A stretch of 64,000 nt of DNA from JAFMPW01 sp041743085 (GTDB lineage: Bacteria > Bacteroidota > Bacteroidia > Flavobacteriales > Flavobacteriaceae), in contig JBGTNL010000033.1 of the NCBI GenBank assembly GCA_041743085.1, forward strand, positions 124,001-188,000. Direction: 5' to 3'. This document shows, one piece after another, positions 17,492 to 26,318 of the stretch; the stretch's first letter is position 1, and each line of letters opens with the position of its first letter. Below the pieces are notes generated by a model. The model was not told where the DNA came from. It ran no database searches and was given only the letters and a program-made list of their open reading frames with translations. Made by a program: the position numbers and the translations under genes.

Positions 17492-19072
17492 TTAAATTAA
17501 AGGTAACTTTATGTAGAAAGTGCTTCCTTTACCTCGTTCACTTTCTGCATAAACTTCCCCCTGATGATCATCTACAATTTTTTTTACGTAAGCAAGCCCT
17601 AAACCATGGCCCTTTACATTGTGAATATCGCCGGTATGCTCTCTGTAGAACTGTTCAAATACTTTCTTAAGTACCCCTTTGCTCATACCAGCTCCCTGAT
17701 CTTGTATTTTAATAATTATATAATTCTTTGCTATTTCCGTAAATACATCAATTTTAGGTGCTTCGGGGGAGTATTTCACCGCATTGTCCAGAATATTCAC
17801 AATGACATTCCCAAAATGCATCTCATTGGCCAGCACCTCTGACCGCTCCGCGTTTAAATGTATATTTACATAACCTCCTCGATCTAAAACAATAAGATCT
17901 ACATGTGTAACGGCATCCCGTATTATGTCGTGTACATCTACCCTGTCCTTACTTATGTCCAATTGGTTTTTTTCCAATTTGGAGATCCTTAACACGTTCT
18001 CTACCTGTGCATGCATACGCTTATTCTCATCGCGGATCATCTGCAGGTAGCGTTTTACCTTTTCTTCATCACCAAAGACCTTAGGATTTCGTATGGCTTC
18101 TACGGCCAGGTTAATTGTCGCAATAGGGGTTTTAAATTCATGGGTCATATTATTGATAAAATCGGATTTGATCTCGGATATCTGTTTCTGCCTGATCAAT
18201 TGATAGATTGCGCCGGCATAGGCTACTACAATGATAAGTGTCAACACTAGAGATAAAATCGCCATTTCCAAAATAGTCCGCATTAGAAACTTCGTTTCTT
18301 TGGGAAATGAAAGCAGCAGGGAGAAATTGCTTTCCCCTTCACTATTTTTAAATATAGGGGCTTTGTACAGATTATTACCGGAAAATTTAAACCGCTTGGA
18401 TCTCACCTTTGTAGGTAGCCCTCTGCTGTAGACCCCATACTCATAGTCAATATCCATTCCCCTATTCTTGAGTTCCCTGTCTAATAAGAGTTCTATTTCC
18501 TGCCTGGACACCCTATCATGTATGGGAATTTTTTCAGCGTATTCCCTGTATACATCATCGAACATGGCTTTGTCCATAGAAGTCAAACCTCCTACTTTTT
18601 CAAATTTTTGAACGGGATTAAGTTTATAGGCCTTCCCATCCAAGCCATAATCTTCTTTAAATATCGTTTTGGTTCGCTTGCTGGTATAGTTTTTTACGGT
18701 AGTCGTATCCAAACTACTGCCATTGTCAAAGAACGTTGATGCAATGTTGTAATCTTCCTCCAATATCCCATGCGAATAGAATAGGATCTCATTGGAATTT
18801 AAATCACGATCAATAAAAAATATATTTCTTAAATGTGAGCTTTTGAGTTCCCCGACACTATCTTTTAAGTTTAAGAACCTATCGGAATAGTCTTTCATTT
18901 CCCGACTTTCGATCTTGTCGGTTACTTTGCTAAGTACATCGGATACGGCATTTGAAAATTGCTCTTCCTTATCTTCCAGGGAGCTTTTTATCCAATATAA
19001 TTGTACCGAAATAATCCCGATAAGAGATAAGCTCATTAAGATGACCAGAAGAACAAATAATCTCTTATTCAT
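17492..19072 (-). CDS. Sensor histidine kinase (RprX-like)
   Basis: A 526-residue membrane sensor kinase. One transmembrane helix lies near the N-terminus (about 4-27), with a periplasmic sensor region of about 240 residues and a second helix near 270-295. The HisKA domain has the phospho-accepting His in NNMTHEFKTPIATI. The HATPase domain carries NILDNAVKYS, DQGAGMS and GHGLGLAYVKKI. It is co-transcribed with the response regulator. TTTAAC-type half-sites directly upstream may be an autoregulatory operator. Confidence 0.93.
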   Translation of the reverse strand: MNKRLFVLLVILMSLSLIGIISVQLYWIKSSLEDKEEQFSNAVSDVLSKVTDKIESREMKDYSDRFLNLKDSVGELKSSHLRNIFFIDRDLNSNEILFYSHGILEEDYNIASTFFDNGSSLDTTTVKNYTSKRTKTIFKEDYGLDGKAYKLNPVQKFEKVGGLTSMDKAMFDDVYREYAEKIPIHDRVSRQEIELLLDRELKNRGMDIDYEYGVYSRGLPTKVRSKRFKFSGNNLYKAPIFKNSEGESNFSLLLSFPKETKFLMRTILEMAILSLVLTLIIVVAYAGAIYQLIRQKQISEIKSDFINNMTHEFKTPIATINLAVEAIRNPKVFGDEEKVKRYLQMIRDENKRMHAQVENVLRISKLEKNQLDISKDRVDVHDIIRDAVTHVDLIVLDRGGYVNIHLNAERSEVLANEMHFGNVIVNILDNAVKYSPEAPKIDVFTEIAKNYIIIKIQDQGAGMSKGVLKKVFEQFYREHTGDIHNVKGHGLGLAYVKKIVDDHQGEVYAESERGKGSTFYIKLPLI

Positions 19073-19092
19073 CGTTTTTGTAAAATTAGAAA

Positions 19093-19143
19093 TTTAACAT
19101 TGAGAAAATTGCTTGTTTAACCTAAACTTAACAAAAATGTTAA
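19093..19143 (-). promoter_or_regulatory. Candidate operator of the two-component operon
   Basis: The 78 bases before the kinase gene contain TTTAAC (19093-19098), TTTAAC (19116-19121), CTTAAC (19127-19132) and the hyphenated palindrome TTAACA-AAAA-TGTTAA (19128-19143). Two half-sites start 11 bases apart, the spacing usual for OmpR-family dimers on direct repeats. Binding by the adjacent regulator is inference. Confidence 0.45.
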
Positions 19144-19150
19144 AATTGGC

Positions 19151-19738
19151 TTAGCCTGATATTTTCCCTAGTTGCCCGTGAATTTGATCCACCTGCAATC
19201 GGGTTTTTTTGAGGTCGGTATTATCGATAATATAATCGGATAATCTGGATTTTTTCGAGTCTTTCCATTGATTTTTCATACGGGCCTCTATGTCCTCCTT
19301 TGAACTTGCATCCCTCCGCATTAATCGCGCTATCTTCACATTTAAAGGGGCCTTTACCAGAATCATTTTATCGTAGTTTTTATACGAACCGTTTTCAAAC
19401 AAGATGGCGGCCTCCTGGATGACATAATCGGATTTTTGTTTTTCCACCCATTTTAAGAAATGTTTTTTTACTGCCGGATGTACCAGTTCATTCAATTTAA
19501 GAAGTAGATCGTTATCCCCAAAAACCGTAGTGGCTATATACTTTCTGTTTAGTTTTCCGGATTCATAGGCCCTTTCTCCCACCAATTCAGTTATCTCCGT
19601 TTTTAATTTTTTTGAAGATTGCATGAGTTTCCGGGCCTCCTTGTCCGAATTGTAAACCGGAACGCCAAGGTCAGTGAAAAATCCGGCCACCGTTGTTTTT
19701 CCACTTCCAATACCACCTGTTAAGCCAACGATCATCAT
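19151..19738 (-). CDS. coaE: Dephospho-CoA kinase
   Basis: Catalyses the last step of coenzyme A synthesis, ATP-dependent phosphorylation of dephospho-CoA. The 195 residues show the P-loop GLTGGIGSGKTTVAGFF, the NSDKEARKLM segment and IQEAAILFENG. It overlaps the end of the YbbR gene by four bases, so the two are coupled. coaBC, another step of the pathway, lies at 27205 on the same strand in a separate cluster. Confidence 0.94.
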   Translation of the reverse strand: MMIVGLTGGIGSGKTTVAGFFTDLGVPVYNSDKEARKLMQSSKKLKTEITELVGERAYESGKLNRKYIATTVFGDNDLLLKLNELVHPAVKKHFLKWVEKQKSDYVIQEAAILFENGSYKNYDKMILVKAPLNVKIARLMRRDASSKEDIEARMKNQWKDSKKSRLSDYIIDNTDLKKTRLQVDQIHGQLGKISG

Positions 19739-20688
19739 TCTCGCTTCAGAATATATTCCACTTCACTTTCAAGGAGTTGGGCACTGTGCAAATTTTCGGG
19801 TTTCCCGGTCAGGTCTACGGCAATATTTTGATTTTTCCTCTTCGCCGTATTAAAATCGGCGATCACCCTGAAATCTGAAGGCCCTAAAGTTTTCAACCGA
19901 TCTATCCGGGCTTTGCACAGTACTGATACGGCATTTGGAAAAGTCCTTATAGCTGTTCCCTCCGGCAGGTTTATTACTTCCACAGGAACTTCAACTATCT
20001 TCTCTGAAAATCGAAATACCTTGCCGGAGACCCGGACCGAGTTCACTGAAAAAGTTGTGTTTTGCAAACCGGGGGGTCTATTTAAGGCAGCCCTTGTATC
20101 AAAATCAGCGTTTAGATCTGACAATTCCATTTTTAAGGTGCTCAAATGGTCCACTCCTTCAATTTCTTCCTTGGGACCCCTGATAACGACCGTCGTCGGA
20201 TCTATTTCTACCCCTCCGTCCATTAAATAATTTTGCCCAAGGTCCACTATGACATTGGGCTGTACGGGTACTTCCTTTTCATATAGCGTAAAAAAGTCGA
20301 AGAACAGCGTATCCCTGTCCGCTTCCAGCAGCGTCATGGAGCCGGTTAATTGATCCTGAATTTTTTTTATATAAATATTTTGTGGAATAAAGTAACTGGA
20401 TTCATTCTTTTGAACAGTGCTAAGATCAATGTATATTTTTTTGGTTTTGAAGTTAAACCCAAGGAATTGAAACCCGCTTGCCCTAAGCTGTACATCCACA
20501 TATTGCTTTGAAAATCCGGTGAGTTTCAGACTATCGGGAGCATTGATATATACAAGTTCAAAAGAAGTGCCCTGCGTATAGGTTTCTGACAATCTGCTCA
20601 CCAGCCAAATTAGAAATGAGCATAGTAAAAACACCAGGAAAACATTAACCTTCCTTTTATGCAATCCGCTTATCTTCATTTTCGCCAA
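19735..20688 (-). CDS. YbbR/CdaR-like domain protein
   Basis: A 317-residue protein with one N-terminal transmembrane helix (VFLVFLLCSFLIWLV) followed by repeated YbbR-type beta domains in the periplasm. Signature phrases are TVVIRGPKEEIEGVDHL and the DGGVEIDPTTV loop. In Firmicutes, YbbR proteins regulate diadenylate cyclase; no such cyclase gene is visible here, so the role is uncertain. It is placed between a glycosyltransferase and coaE on one strand. Confidence 0.85.
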   Translation of the reverse strand: MAKMKISGLHKRKVNVFLVFLLCSFLIWLVSRLSETYTQGTSFELVYINAPDSLKLTGFSKQYVDVQLRASGFQFLGFNFKTKKIYIDLSTVQKNESSYFIPQNIYIKKIQDQLTGSMTLLEADRDTLFFDFFTLYEKEVPVQPNVIVDLGQNYLMDGGVEIDPTTVVIRGPKEEIEGVDHLSTLKMELSDLNADFDTRAALNRPPGLQNTTFSVNSVRVSGKVFRFSEKIVEVPVEVINLPEGTAIRTFPNAVSVLCKARIDRLKTLGPSDFRVIADFNTAKRKNQNIAVDLTGKPENLHSAQLLESEVEYILKRE

Positions 20689-20697
20689 TTTTATTCC

Positions 20698-21711
20698 TTA
20701 GTCAAAAAACAGCTCCGGAAACACCTCCTGAGGTTTTCTTCTGTCAAAATTAACTAAGATAGTCGACTTTAAGAAACCGTAGCCATAGCCGAGCAATTGG
20801 ACGATTACAGCCCCAATAGATGAAAACGCCACCGCCAAATTCTTTGTCTTCAGAAGCGCGTCGAAAAAAACAAACCCCAAATACATAAAATAAAGGCCTG
20901 CAGGTAGAAAACTATAGGGATAAGGTGCAAAGAAGAGCATCGTTGCCGATAGGAAGATCCCTAAACAAAACAATGTAGGGAACCAATAAACGATGCTGCT
21001 CATGGCCGGATGCCATTTGTTAAGGATCGGTCGCACCATCCCAAATTTTTTCATTTGTCTGAAGAATTTTAACAAATCAGTTCTGCGTTTATGGTAAACA
21101 TAGGCCTCGGGAATCAACCTGGTTGAAAATCCGTTTTTCCACAAACGTATGCTCAGATCAGGATCCTCTCCCGGGTGAATACTTCCAAACCCGCCAGAAC
21201 TTTCAAAGGCCTTTTTGGATATCCCCATATTAAAACTCCTGGGCTGAAACTTATCAACGGCCTTCTTTCTCCCGCGTATACCCCCGGTGGTCAGAACAGA
21301 GGTCATCGCATAGTTAATACCCTTTTGAGTGATGCTGAATGACCTGTGAGCGGTATCGGGCCCTCCGTAACAATCCACATAGTGAGCATCAAGGGAAGCC
21401 GCTACGGCATTTAAGTAATTAGGAGGTACAAGACAATCCGAATCCAGAATAACATAGTAATTCCCCGATGCCCTGGCCATTCCATAATTTCTGGAATCCC
21501 CCGGGCCTGTATTCTCCTTTACAAGATAGACCAAGGGTAGTTGGCTTTCAAACTCGTTTATGACGGCTTCAGCATTTTGTTCGGAGCCGTCCTCGACCAC
21601 AAGAACTTCATAGGGTTTTTGATGGTCCAACTGCAAAAGGCTCTGCAACAGTTCCCTGATTTCTTCAGGTCTGTTGTAGACAGGGATTACAAATGAGAAA
21701 AATAAATTCAT
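20698..21711 (-). CDS. Family 2 glycosyltransferase with C-terminal membrane helices
   Basis: 337 residues. The GT-A fold shows FVIPVYNRPEEI, VVEDGS (nucleotide-sugar binding), the metal-binding DSDCLVPP and the later GEDPDLSIRLWKNG motif. The last 100 residues hold about three transmembrane helices, so the enzyme faces the cytoplasm from the inner membrane. Donor and acceptor sugars are unknown. It lies between fabI and the YbbR gene on one strand. Confidence 0.88.
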   Translation of the reverse strand: MNLFFSFVIPVYNRPEEIRELLQSLLQLDHQKPYEVLVVEDGSEQNAEAVINEFESQLPLVYLVKENTGPGDSRNYGMARASGNYYVILDSDCLVPPNYLNAVAASLDAHYVDCYGGPDTAHRSFSITQKGINYAMTSVLTTGGIRGRKKAVDKFQPRSFNMGISKKAFESSGGFGSIHPGEDPDLSIRLWKNGFSTRLIPEAYVYHKRRTDLLKFFRQMKKFGMVRPILNKWHPAMSSIVYWFPTLFCLGIFLSATMLFFAPYPYSFLPAGLYFMYLGFVFFDALLKTKNLAVAFSSIGAVIVQLLGYGYGFLKSTILVNFDRRKPQEVFPELFFD

Positions 21712-21780
21712 CTGTTGTGCTTAAAAATGGATGGGGTTTCTAAAAAGTTTTAGACACCCAAAGTTTTTGTTGGCAACTAT

Positions 21781-22593
21781 TTATTCCGAAAAGTGTTCAA
21801 TGACCTCCTGGCTGACCCCTGTATTGGAAAAGCCACCGTCATGGAAGAGATTCTGCATAGTAACTTTCTTGGTAAGATCAGAAAAAAGCGATACTGTATA
21901 GTCTGCACATTCCAGCGCCGAAGCATTCCCAAGAGGCGACATTTTCTCTGCATAGCTGATAAATGCATCAAAACCTTTTACCCCCTGTCCTGCGGTTGTC
22001 GGGGTAGGTGATTGTGAAATCGTATTTACCCTAACCTTTTTCTCTTTTCCGAAGAAATACCCGAAACTTCTCGCCACAGATTCCAGATAGGCCTTATTAT
22101 CTGCCATATCATTATAATCCGGAAACGTCCTTTGAGCCGCCATATATGTCAGGGCCACAATACTTCCCCAGGCGTTCATAGCATCGTTTTTATACAGGCT
22201 TTGCAGTACTTTATGGAAAGAAAGGGCGGAAATGTCCCAGCCCTTGACGGTAAAATCATATTTCTCATCGGTATAATGACGTCCCTTGCGGACGTTAACC
22301 GACATTCCAATGGAATGCAAAACAAAATCCAGTTTGCCGTTTAGGATTTCCATTGATTTGGTAACCAAATTGTTCAGATCTTCCTCGCTTGTGGCATCCG
22401 CAGGAATTATTTCCGATCCCGTTTTCTTTGCCAGTTCATTTATCTGCCCCATCCGCATTGCAATCGGGGCATTGGTCAAAACAAAAGTTCCCCCCTCCCC
22501 ATGCACCCGTTCTGCTGTTTTCCACGCAATTGAATTTGTGTCCAAAGCGCCAAAAATAATGCCCTTTTTCCCTTTCAGTAAGTTATATGCCAT
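21781..22593 (-). CDS. fabI: Enoyl-[acyl-carrier-protein] reductase FabI
   Basis: Reduces trans-2-enoyl-ACP with NADH in the last step of the fatty acid elongation cycle. The 270-residue atypical short-chain dehydrogenase has the GIIFGALDTNSIAWKTAE cofactor start, the HSIGM strand, and the active-site Tyr-x6-Lys pair in YNDMADNK. The SQSPTPTTAGQGVKGFDAF substrate loop resembles Bacteroidetes FabI. A TATCTTTG box at 22638-22645 lies upstream. Confidence 0.95.
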   Translation of the reverse strand: MAYNLLKGKKGIIFGALDTNSIAWKTAERVHGEGGTFVLTNAPIAMRMGQINELAKKTGSEIIPADATSEEDLNNLVTKSMEILNGKLDFVLHSIGMSVNVRKGRHYTDEKYDFTVKGWDISALSFHKVLQSLYKNDAMNAWGSIVALTYMAAQRTFPDYNDMADNKAYLESVARSFGYFFGKEKKVRVNTISQSPTPTTAGQGVKGFDAFISYAEKMSPLGNASALECADYTVSLFSDLTKKVTMQNLFHDGGFSNTGVSQEVIEHFSE

Positions 22594-22637
22594 ATTATTT
22601 TTTTAGTCCCGTTGGTAATGGGGAGGTTTCAGAAATC

Positions 22638-22645
22638 CAAAGATA
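22638..22645 (-). promoter_or_regulatory. Minus-10 box of fabI
   Basis: TATCTTTG on the minus strand matches TAnnTTTG and lies 45 bases before the fabI start codon. No good minus-33 match is visible. Confidence 0.45.
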
Positions 22646-22699
22646 TTTAAAATAATTGGATGTCCGTTAACGGGGGATGGCAGCCGAAAGCCCCGACCT

Positions 22700-22745
22700 G
22701 ATCTATGATGCGGAGCATACAACCACTGGTTGGCGATCATAGATC
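22700..22745. repeat. Two-stem inverted repeat between recN and fabI
   Basis: Perfect 10-base arms GATCTATGAT (22700-22709) and ATCATAGATC (22736-22745) enclose a second short palindrome, AACCA-c-TGGTT (22721-22731). No T-run flanks it, so it is not a classical terminator. It lies 3' of recN and 5' of fabI on the minus strand. Confidence 0.7.
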
Positions 22746-22789
22746 TTTGCCTTGCAGAACTTACGATCTCCCATTTTCAAAGTAATGAA

Positions 22790-24442
22790 TTAATTCAGCA
22801 ACTCCCTTGCATGTGCTAAAGCTGAATCGGAAAGGGATTTACCTCCAAGCATTTCGGCGAGTTCAACCACTCTCTCATCCTCATTCAACAATTTCATTTT
22901 AGTATGCGTACTATGGTCATCATCTTCCTTATAAACTTTAAAATGATGATCCCCCTTGGAAGCTACCTGGGGTAAATGTGTGATAGAGATGATCTGCATG
23001 TTCCTGCTCATCTGCTGCATGATTTCTCCCATGCGATTGGATATTTCTCCGGAGACGCCCGTATCGATCTCATCGAAGATCATCGTAGGCAGCTGTTCAT
23101 ATTGCGCGAGTATTGCCTTTATTGTTAACATGATCCGCGATAATTCGCCGCCTGAAGCTACTTTCTTAAGATCGCCATAATCGGTTCCCTTATTCGCGGA
23201 AAACCGGAAAAGAAGGTCATCCCTTCCACTACTCTTAAAGTCATGCGCCTCCCGTAAATCAATTTTAAAGGTTGCATTGGGGATTCCCAAAGTGCCCAGA
23301 GTATCCTCCAACCTTCGTACTAATTTAGGCAGCACCTCTTTTCTGCGATTGGACAATTCCCCGGCTTTTTGTGTCAATTCTTCCTTCTTCGATATTAAAA
23401 CTTGCTTTTTTTGCTCTATTTTGGCATCCAGATTTTGGGTCACCTCTATTTTCTCTTCAAGAGCTTCTTTTATGGTCAGTAGTTCAGTTACCCCTGCGGC
23501 TCCGTGCTTCCTGCAGAGATCATACAACAATTGCAGCTTTGCATTTACTTCTTCGAGTTGCTGCGGCTTAGCCTCGACCGATTCCTGCAGGGATTGGATC
23601 TCTTCCGAAATATCGGTTAACTCAATATAAACAGACTGGATGCGCTCATTCAACCGGGAAAATTGCTTTCCAAAGTGGGCAAGTTTAGCTGCTCCCTGTT
23701 TTAATAATAATAACACGGAAAGGATGCCCATCTCTTCATGATGCAGCAATTGATGACCGGAGGCTAGTTGCTCCATGATAATTTCCACATTACTAAGTTG
23801 CTCATACTCTTCTTCCAATTCCTCCTGTACCCCAATGCTTAAGGGCGCTGCTGACAATTCGTTGAACAAAAAGGAATTATAGTCGTACTCCTTTATTGCA
23901 TTCTGCTGTAAGTCAATAAGTTGGTCTAATTCTTTTAAAGTGAACAAATAAGCCTCGTAAGTAGATTTATAAGCAATCAGCAGTTCTGAATTCATCGCCA
24001 GGGCATCGATAACTTTCAATTGAAAATCATGCTCGGTTAATTGTAGGGTCTGATGTTGGGAATGCACATCTATTAACCGAATGCCCAGTTCGGATACTAT
24101 GTCCAAGGTAGCCGGTGTATCATTTATAAATGCCCTGGATTTTCCACCGGGCAGAATTTCTCTCCTTACGATAGTATTCTTGTCATAGTCCAGCTCATAC
24201 CTTTTAAAAAAGGCTTTCAATCCATACTTTCCCAGCGCAAATTCCGCTTCAATAATACATTTTCTGTCCTTATCCCTGAGTACTGATAAATCTGCACGCT
24301 TACCAAGAACAAGGGACAAGCCTCCCAGTAAGATCGATTTACCTGCTCCCGTTTCTCCCGTTATGGTAGTAAAATCAGGGCCAAAATTTACATTAAGGTC
24401 ATCGATTAAAGCGTAATTCCTTATGGTAAGATTTGTCAGCAC
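22790..24442 (-). CDS. recN: DNA repair protein RecN
   Basis: An SMC-like ATPase for double-strand break repair. The 550 residues carry the Walker A TGETGAGKSILLGGL near residue 33, a long coiled coil (about 150-370), the ABC signature KVASGGELSRIMLTIKA and the Walker B MIFDEIDTGVSG near the end, followed by ISITHLPQVAS. The order and length are those of RecN. In related genomes it sits beside porD and coaBC; here the SRPBCC gene and a repeat-bearing gap separate them. Confidence 0.95.
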   Translation of the reverse strand: MLTNLTIRNYALIDDLNVNFGPDFTTITGETGAGKSILLGGLSLVLGKRADLSVLRDKDRKCIIEAEFALGKYGLKAFFKRYELDYDKNTIVRREILPGGKSRAFINDTPATLDIVSELGIRLIDVHSQHQTLQLTEHDFQLKVIDALAMNSELLIAYKSTYEAYLFTLKELDQLIDLQQNAIKEYDYNSFLFNELSAAPLSIGVQEELEEEYEQLSNVEIIMEQLASGHQLLHHEEMGILSVLLLLKQGAAKLAHFGKQFSRLNERIQSVYIELTDISEEIQSLQESVEAKPQQLEEVNAKLQLLYDLCRKHGAAGVTELLTIKEALEEKIEVTQNLDAKIEQKKQVLISKKEELTQKAGELSNRRKEVLPKLVRRLEDTLGTLGIPNATFKIDLREAHDFKSSGRDDLLFRFSANKGTDYGDLKKVASGGELSRIMLTIKAILAQYEQLPTMIFDEIDTGVSGEISNRMGEIMQQMSRNMQIISITHLPQVASKGDHHFKVYKEDDDHSTHTKMKLLNEDERVVELAEMLGGKSLSDSALAHARELLN

Positions 24443-24628
24443 AGCCTAAAAATGATTTAGGAATAAAGATAATTCATAATCCCGTCAGAAAAAAGAGGAT
24501 ACGTAGGATAGTCGGTCTTTGGCAGTGAATGGTGAAAATCCAATTTGATATTTGAACATAAACGTTACCCGAATGGTCCGATCTGGTAAAATTTCTTAAA
24601 TTAGAGTACTAACAACCTAAAAATAACG

Positions 24629-25669
24629 ATGATGAAAGTTTTAAAGTATGTACTCTTGTTACTGCTGGTCGTAGCGGTTGGACTCGGTATTTATGCCGCA
24701 ATTCAGCCCGGCGAGTACGATTTTACCCGGAGCAGGACCATTCAGGCGCCTGCGGAAGTTGTCTATGAGCAGGTAGACGATTATAAGAAATGGGAAGAAT
24801 GGGGGCCATGGAACGAACAGGACCCCACAATTAGGGCAACCTATAATGAAAAAACGAAAGGCCCGGGCGCTTCGTATAGTTGGACGAGTAAAGAGGGTGA
24901 CGGAAAGGCTACCAGAGTAGAATCCGTGCCATATACATCCCTGGCAGACGAGCTGGATTTTGGAAGTATGGGAAGGTCCACAGCATATTGGAAATTTCAG
25001 CCCAGGGACGGGGCCACTGAGGTGACATGGGGAATGAGGGCACAGCACGTGCCGTACATGATGAAATTCTTCAGCGCCCTTAGCGGAGGGTATGAGGGAA
25101 TGATGGCGCCCATGTTCGACCGTGGATTGGAACGTCTGGATAGCATTTCTACCCTGAAAGCAAATGAGAACACAGCACTTATGGGCTCCTGGACTATAAG
25201 TGAGGTGGCTCTACAAGCAACCGAAGTTCAAAAATTTATAGGGTATCCGCATTCCTCAACAACAGATCTAGGGGCCCTGCAAAAGATCTATATGGAATCC
25301 TTGCCGAAAGCCGGTGAATATGCTATGGAAAACGGCCTGGAGTATGGCGATTTTATCCCCGGAGCAATTTTCAATAGTTGGGACGAGGAAAAGGGAGAAA
25401 CCGATTTTATGGTGGGTATTTTTCTTAAAAAGGACCTTAGGGCCGGTGAAGGAATGCAAACGGTTACTGTTGCTGCCGGAAATAAAGTCGCCATTTCAAA
25501 ATTTGGAAATTATGGAACCGGGGATGACGAGGCGCATAATGCCATAAGCGATTATATTGAGGATAATAACCTTACCACCAACGGCCCTGTTTATGAAATG
25601 TATGTAAATGACCCCACTGAGGTTAAACCCAATGAAATACAGACGGATATTTATTATCCTGTTAAATAA
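24629..25669 (+). CDS. Membrane-anchored SRPBCC/GyrI-like two-domain protein
   Basis: 346 residues. An N-terminal helix (about 4-25) anchors or exports the protein. An SRPBCC (polyketide-cyclase/START-like) domain covers about 35-175, with the APAEVVYEQVDDYKKWEEWGPW start and VTWGMRAQHV. A GyrI-like effector-binding domain covers about 190-345 and ends TDIYYPVK. Both are small-molecule-binding folds. The ligand is unknown and no DNA-binding domain is present. It may start at either of two adjacent ATG codons. It is divergent from recN. Confidence 0.8.
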   Translation: MMKVLKYVLLLLLVVAVGLGIYAAIQPGEYDFTRSRTIQAPAEVVYEQVDDYKKWEEWGPWNEQDPTIRATYNEKTKGPGASYSWTSKEGDGKATRVESVPYTSLADELDFGSMGRSTAYWKFQPRDGATEVTWGMRAQHVPYMMKFFSALSGGYEGMMAPMFDRGLERLDSISTLKANENTALMGSWTISEVALQATEVQKFIGYPHSSTTDLGALQKIYMESLPKAGEYAMENGLEYGDFIPGAIFNSWDEEKGETDFMVGIFLKKDLRAGEGMQTVTVAAGNKVAISKFGNYGTGDDEAHNAISDYIEDNNLTTNGPVYEMYVNDPTEVKPNEIQTDIYYPVK

Positions 25670-26318
25670 AAAATCATCCTGCCGTCAAAATCGCTGCTAT
25701 AAAATTGTGTTGATAAATACATTTAAATTGGACGGTTAAAAAAAATTGTGACAAAAGTTAAATAAAACAATACATAAATAAGGCTCCTCTCTGGGTAGTT
25801 ACAGTATACCTACATCTTTTTGTACAATATTTTAAAAATAGCAGTTACCGGCTCCTCCCTTTGGATAAAGGGAGGTGGATTCCCCGCAACCGTGGGGAAG
25901 GCGGAGGATTTGAAATCCCAAGCCATGGCTTGCAACAGCAGTTTTTGTCTTAAAACAAAACAATGTTTTGAGCCCTCAAACTCCCCATTCATCCGGCAGT
26001 CGGCGGATGAATTTCCCCTCTTCCTCTGAAGAGGGGAGCCAAAATTTTACCTGAATTATTTGTGGGCACACGATAGCTCTGGACAGGGAGGAGCTAAATT
26101 CTGGCTTTTTATCATATTCCCTGTGATACGGGCATCATAGACTCTTAAATACCTACATTATTTTAAACTAGGGGCATGTCAATTTTGCCGGTTTGCTTTA
26201 AACTTTGGACGGCATTTTTATCCTCTATTCATCACAGAGCGCATAGCGACTTAATCTATGCTCCCTGTAAATCCGCGATTCGTGTTCTAAGGAAAATTTA
26301 AAATGAAGGGCAGGTAAA
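25670..26318. other. Long intergenic region carrying a REPIN-like element
   Basis: About 650 bases with no gene. The middle (25850-26040) is occupied by the inverted pair of hairpin units listed separately. The flanks, 25670-25849 and 26041-26318, are AT-rich, and I see no further repeats, tRNA or reading frame with family resemblance in them. Confidence 0.6.
25850..26040. repeat. REPIN-like inverted pair of double-hairpin units
   Basis: The left unit (25850-25914) reads GGCTCC, hairpin one (CTCCCTTT...AAAGGGAG), GGATTC, hairpin two (CCCC...GGGG), then GGAGGATTTGAA. The complement of the right unit (25974-26040) reads GGCTCC, hairpin one (CCCTCTTC...GAAGAGGG), AAATTC, hairpin two (CATCCG...CGGATG), then GGGGAGTTTGAGG. 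The two units share end blocks and architecture in opposite orientation. The spacer holds the perfect palindrome AAGCCATGGCTT at 25920-25931. Confidence 0.65.
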
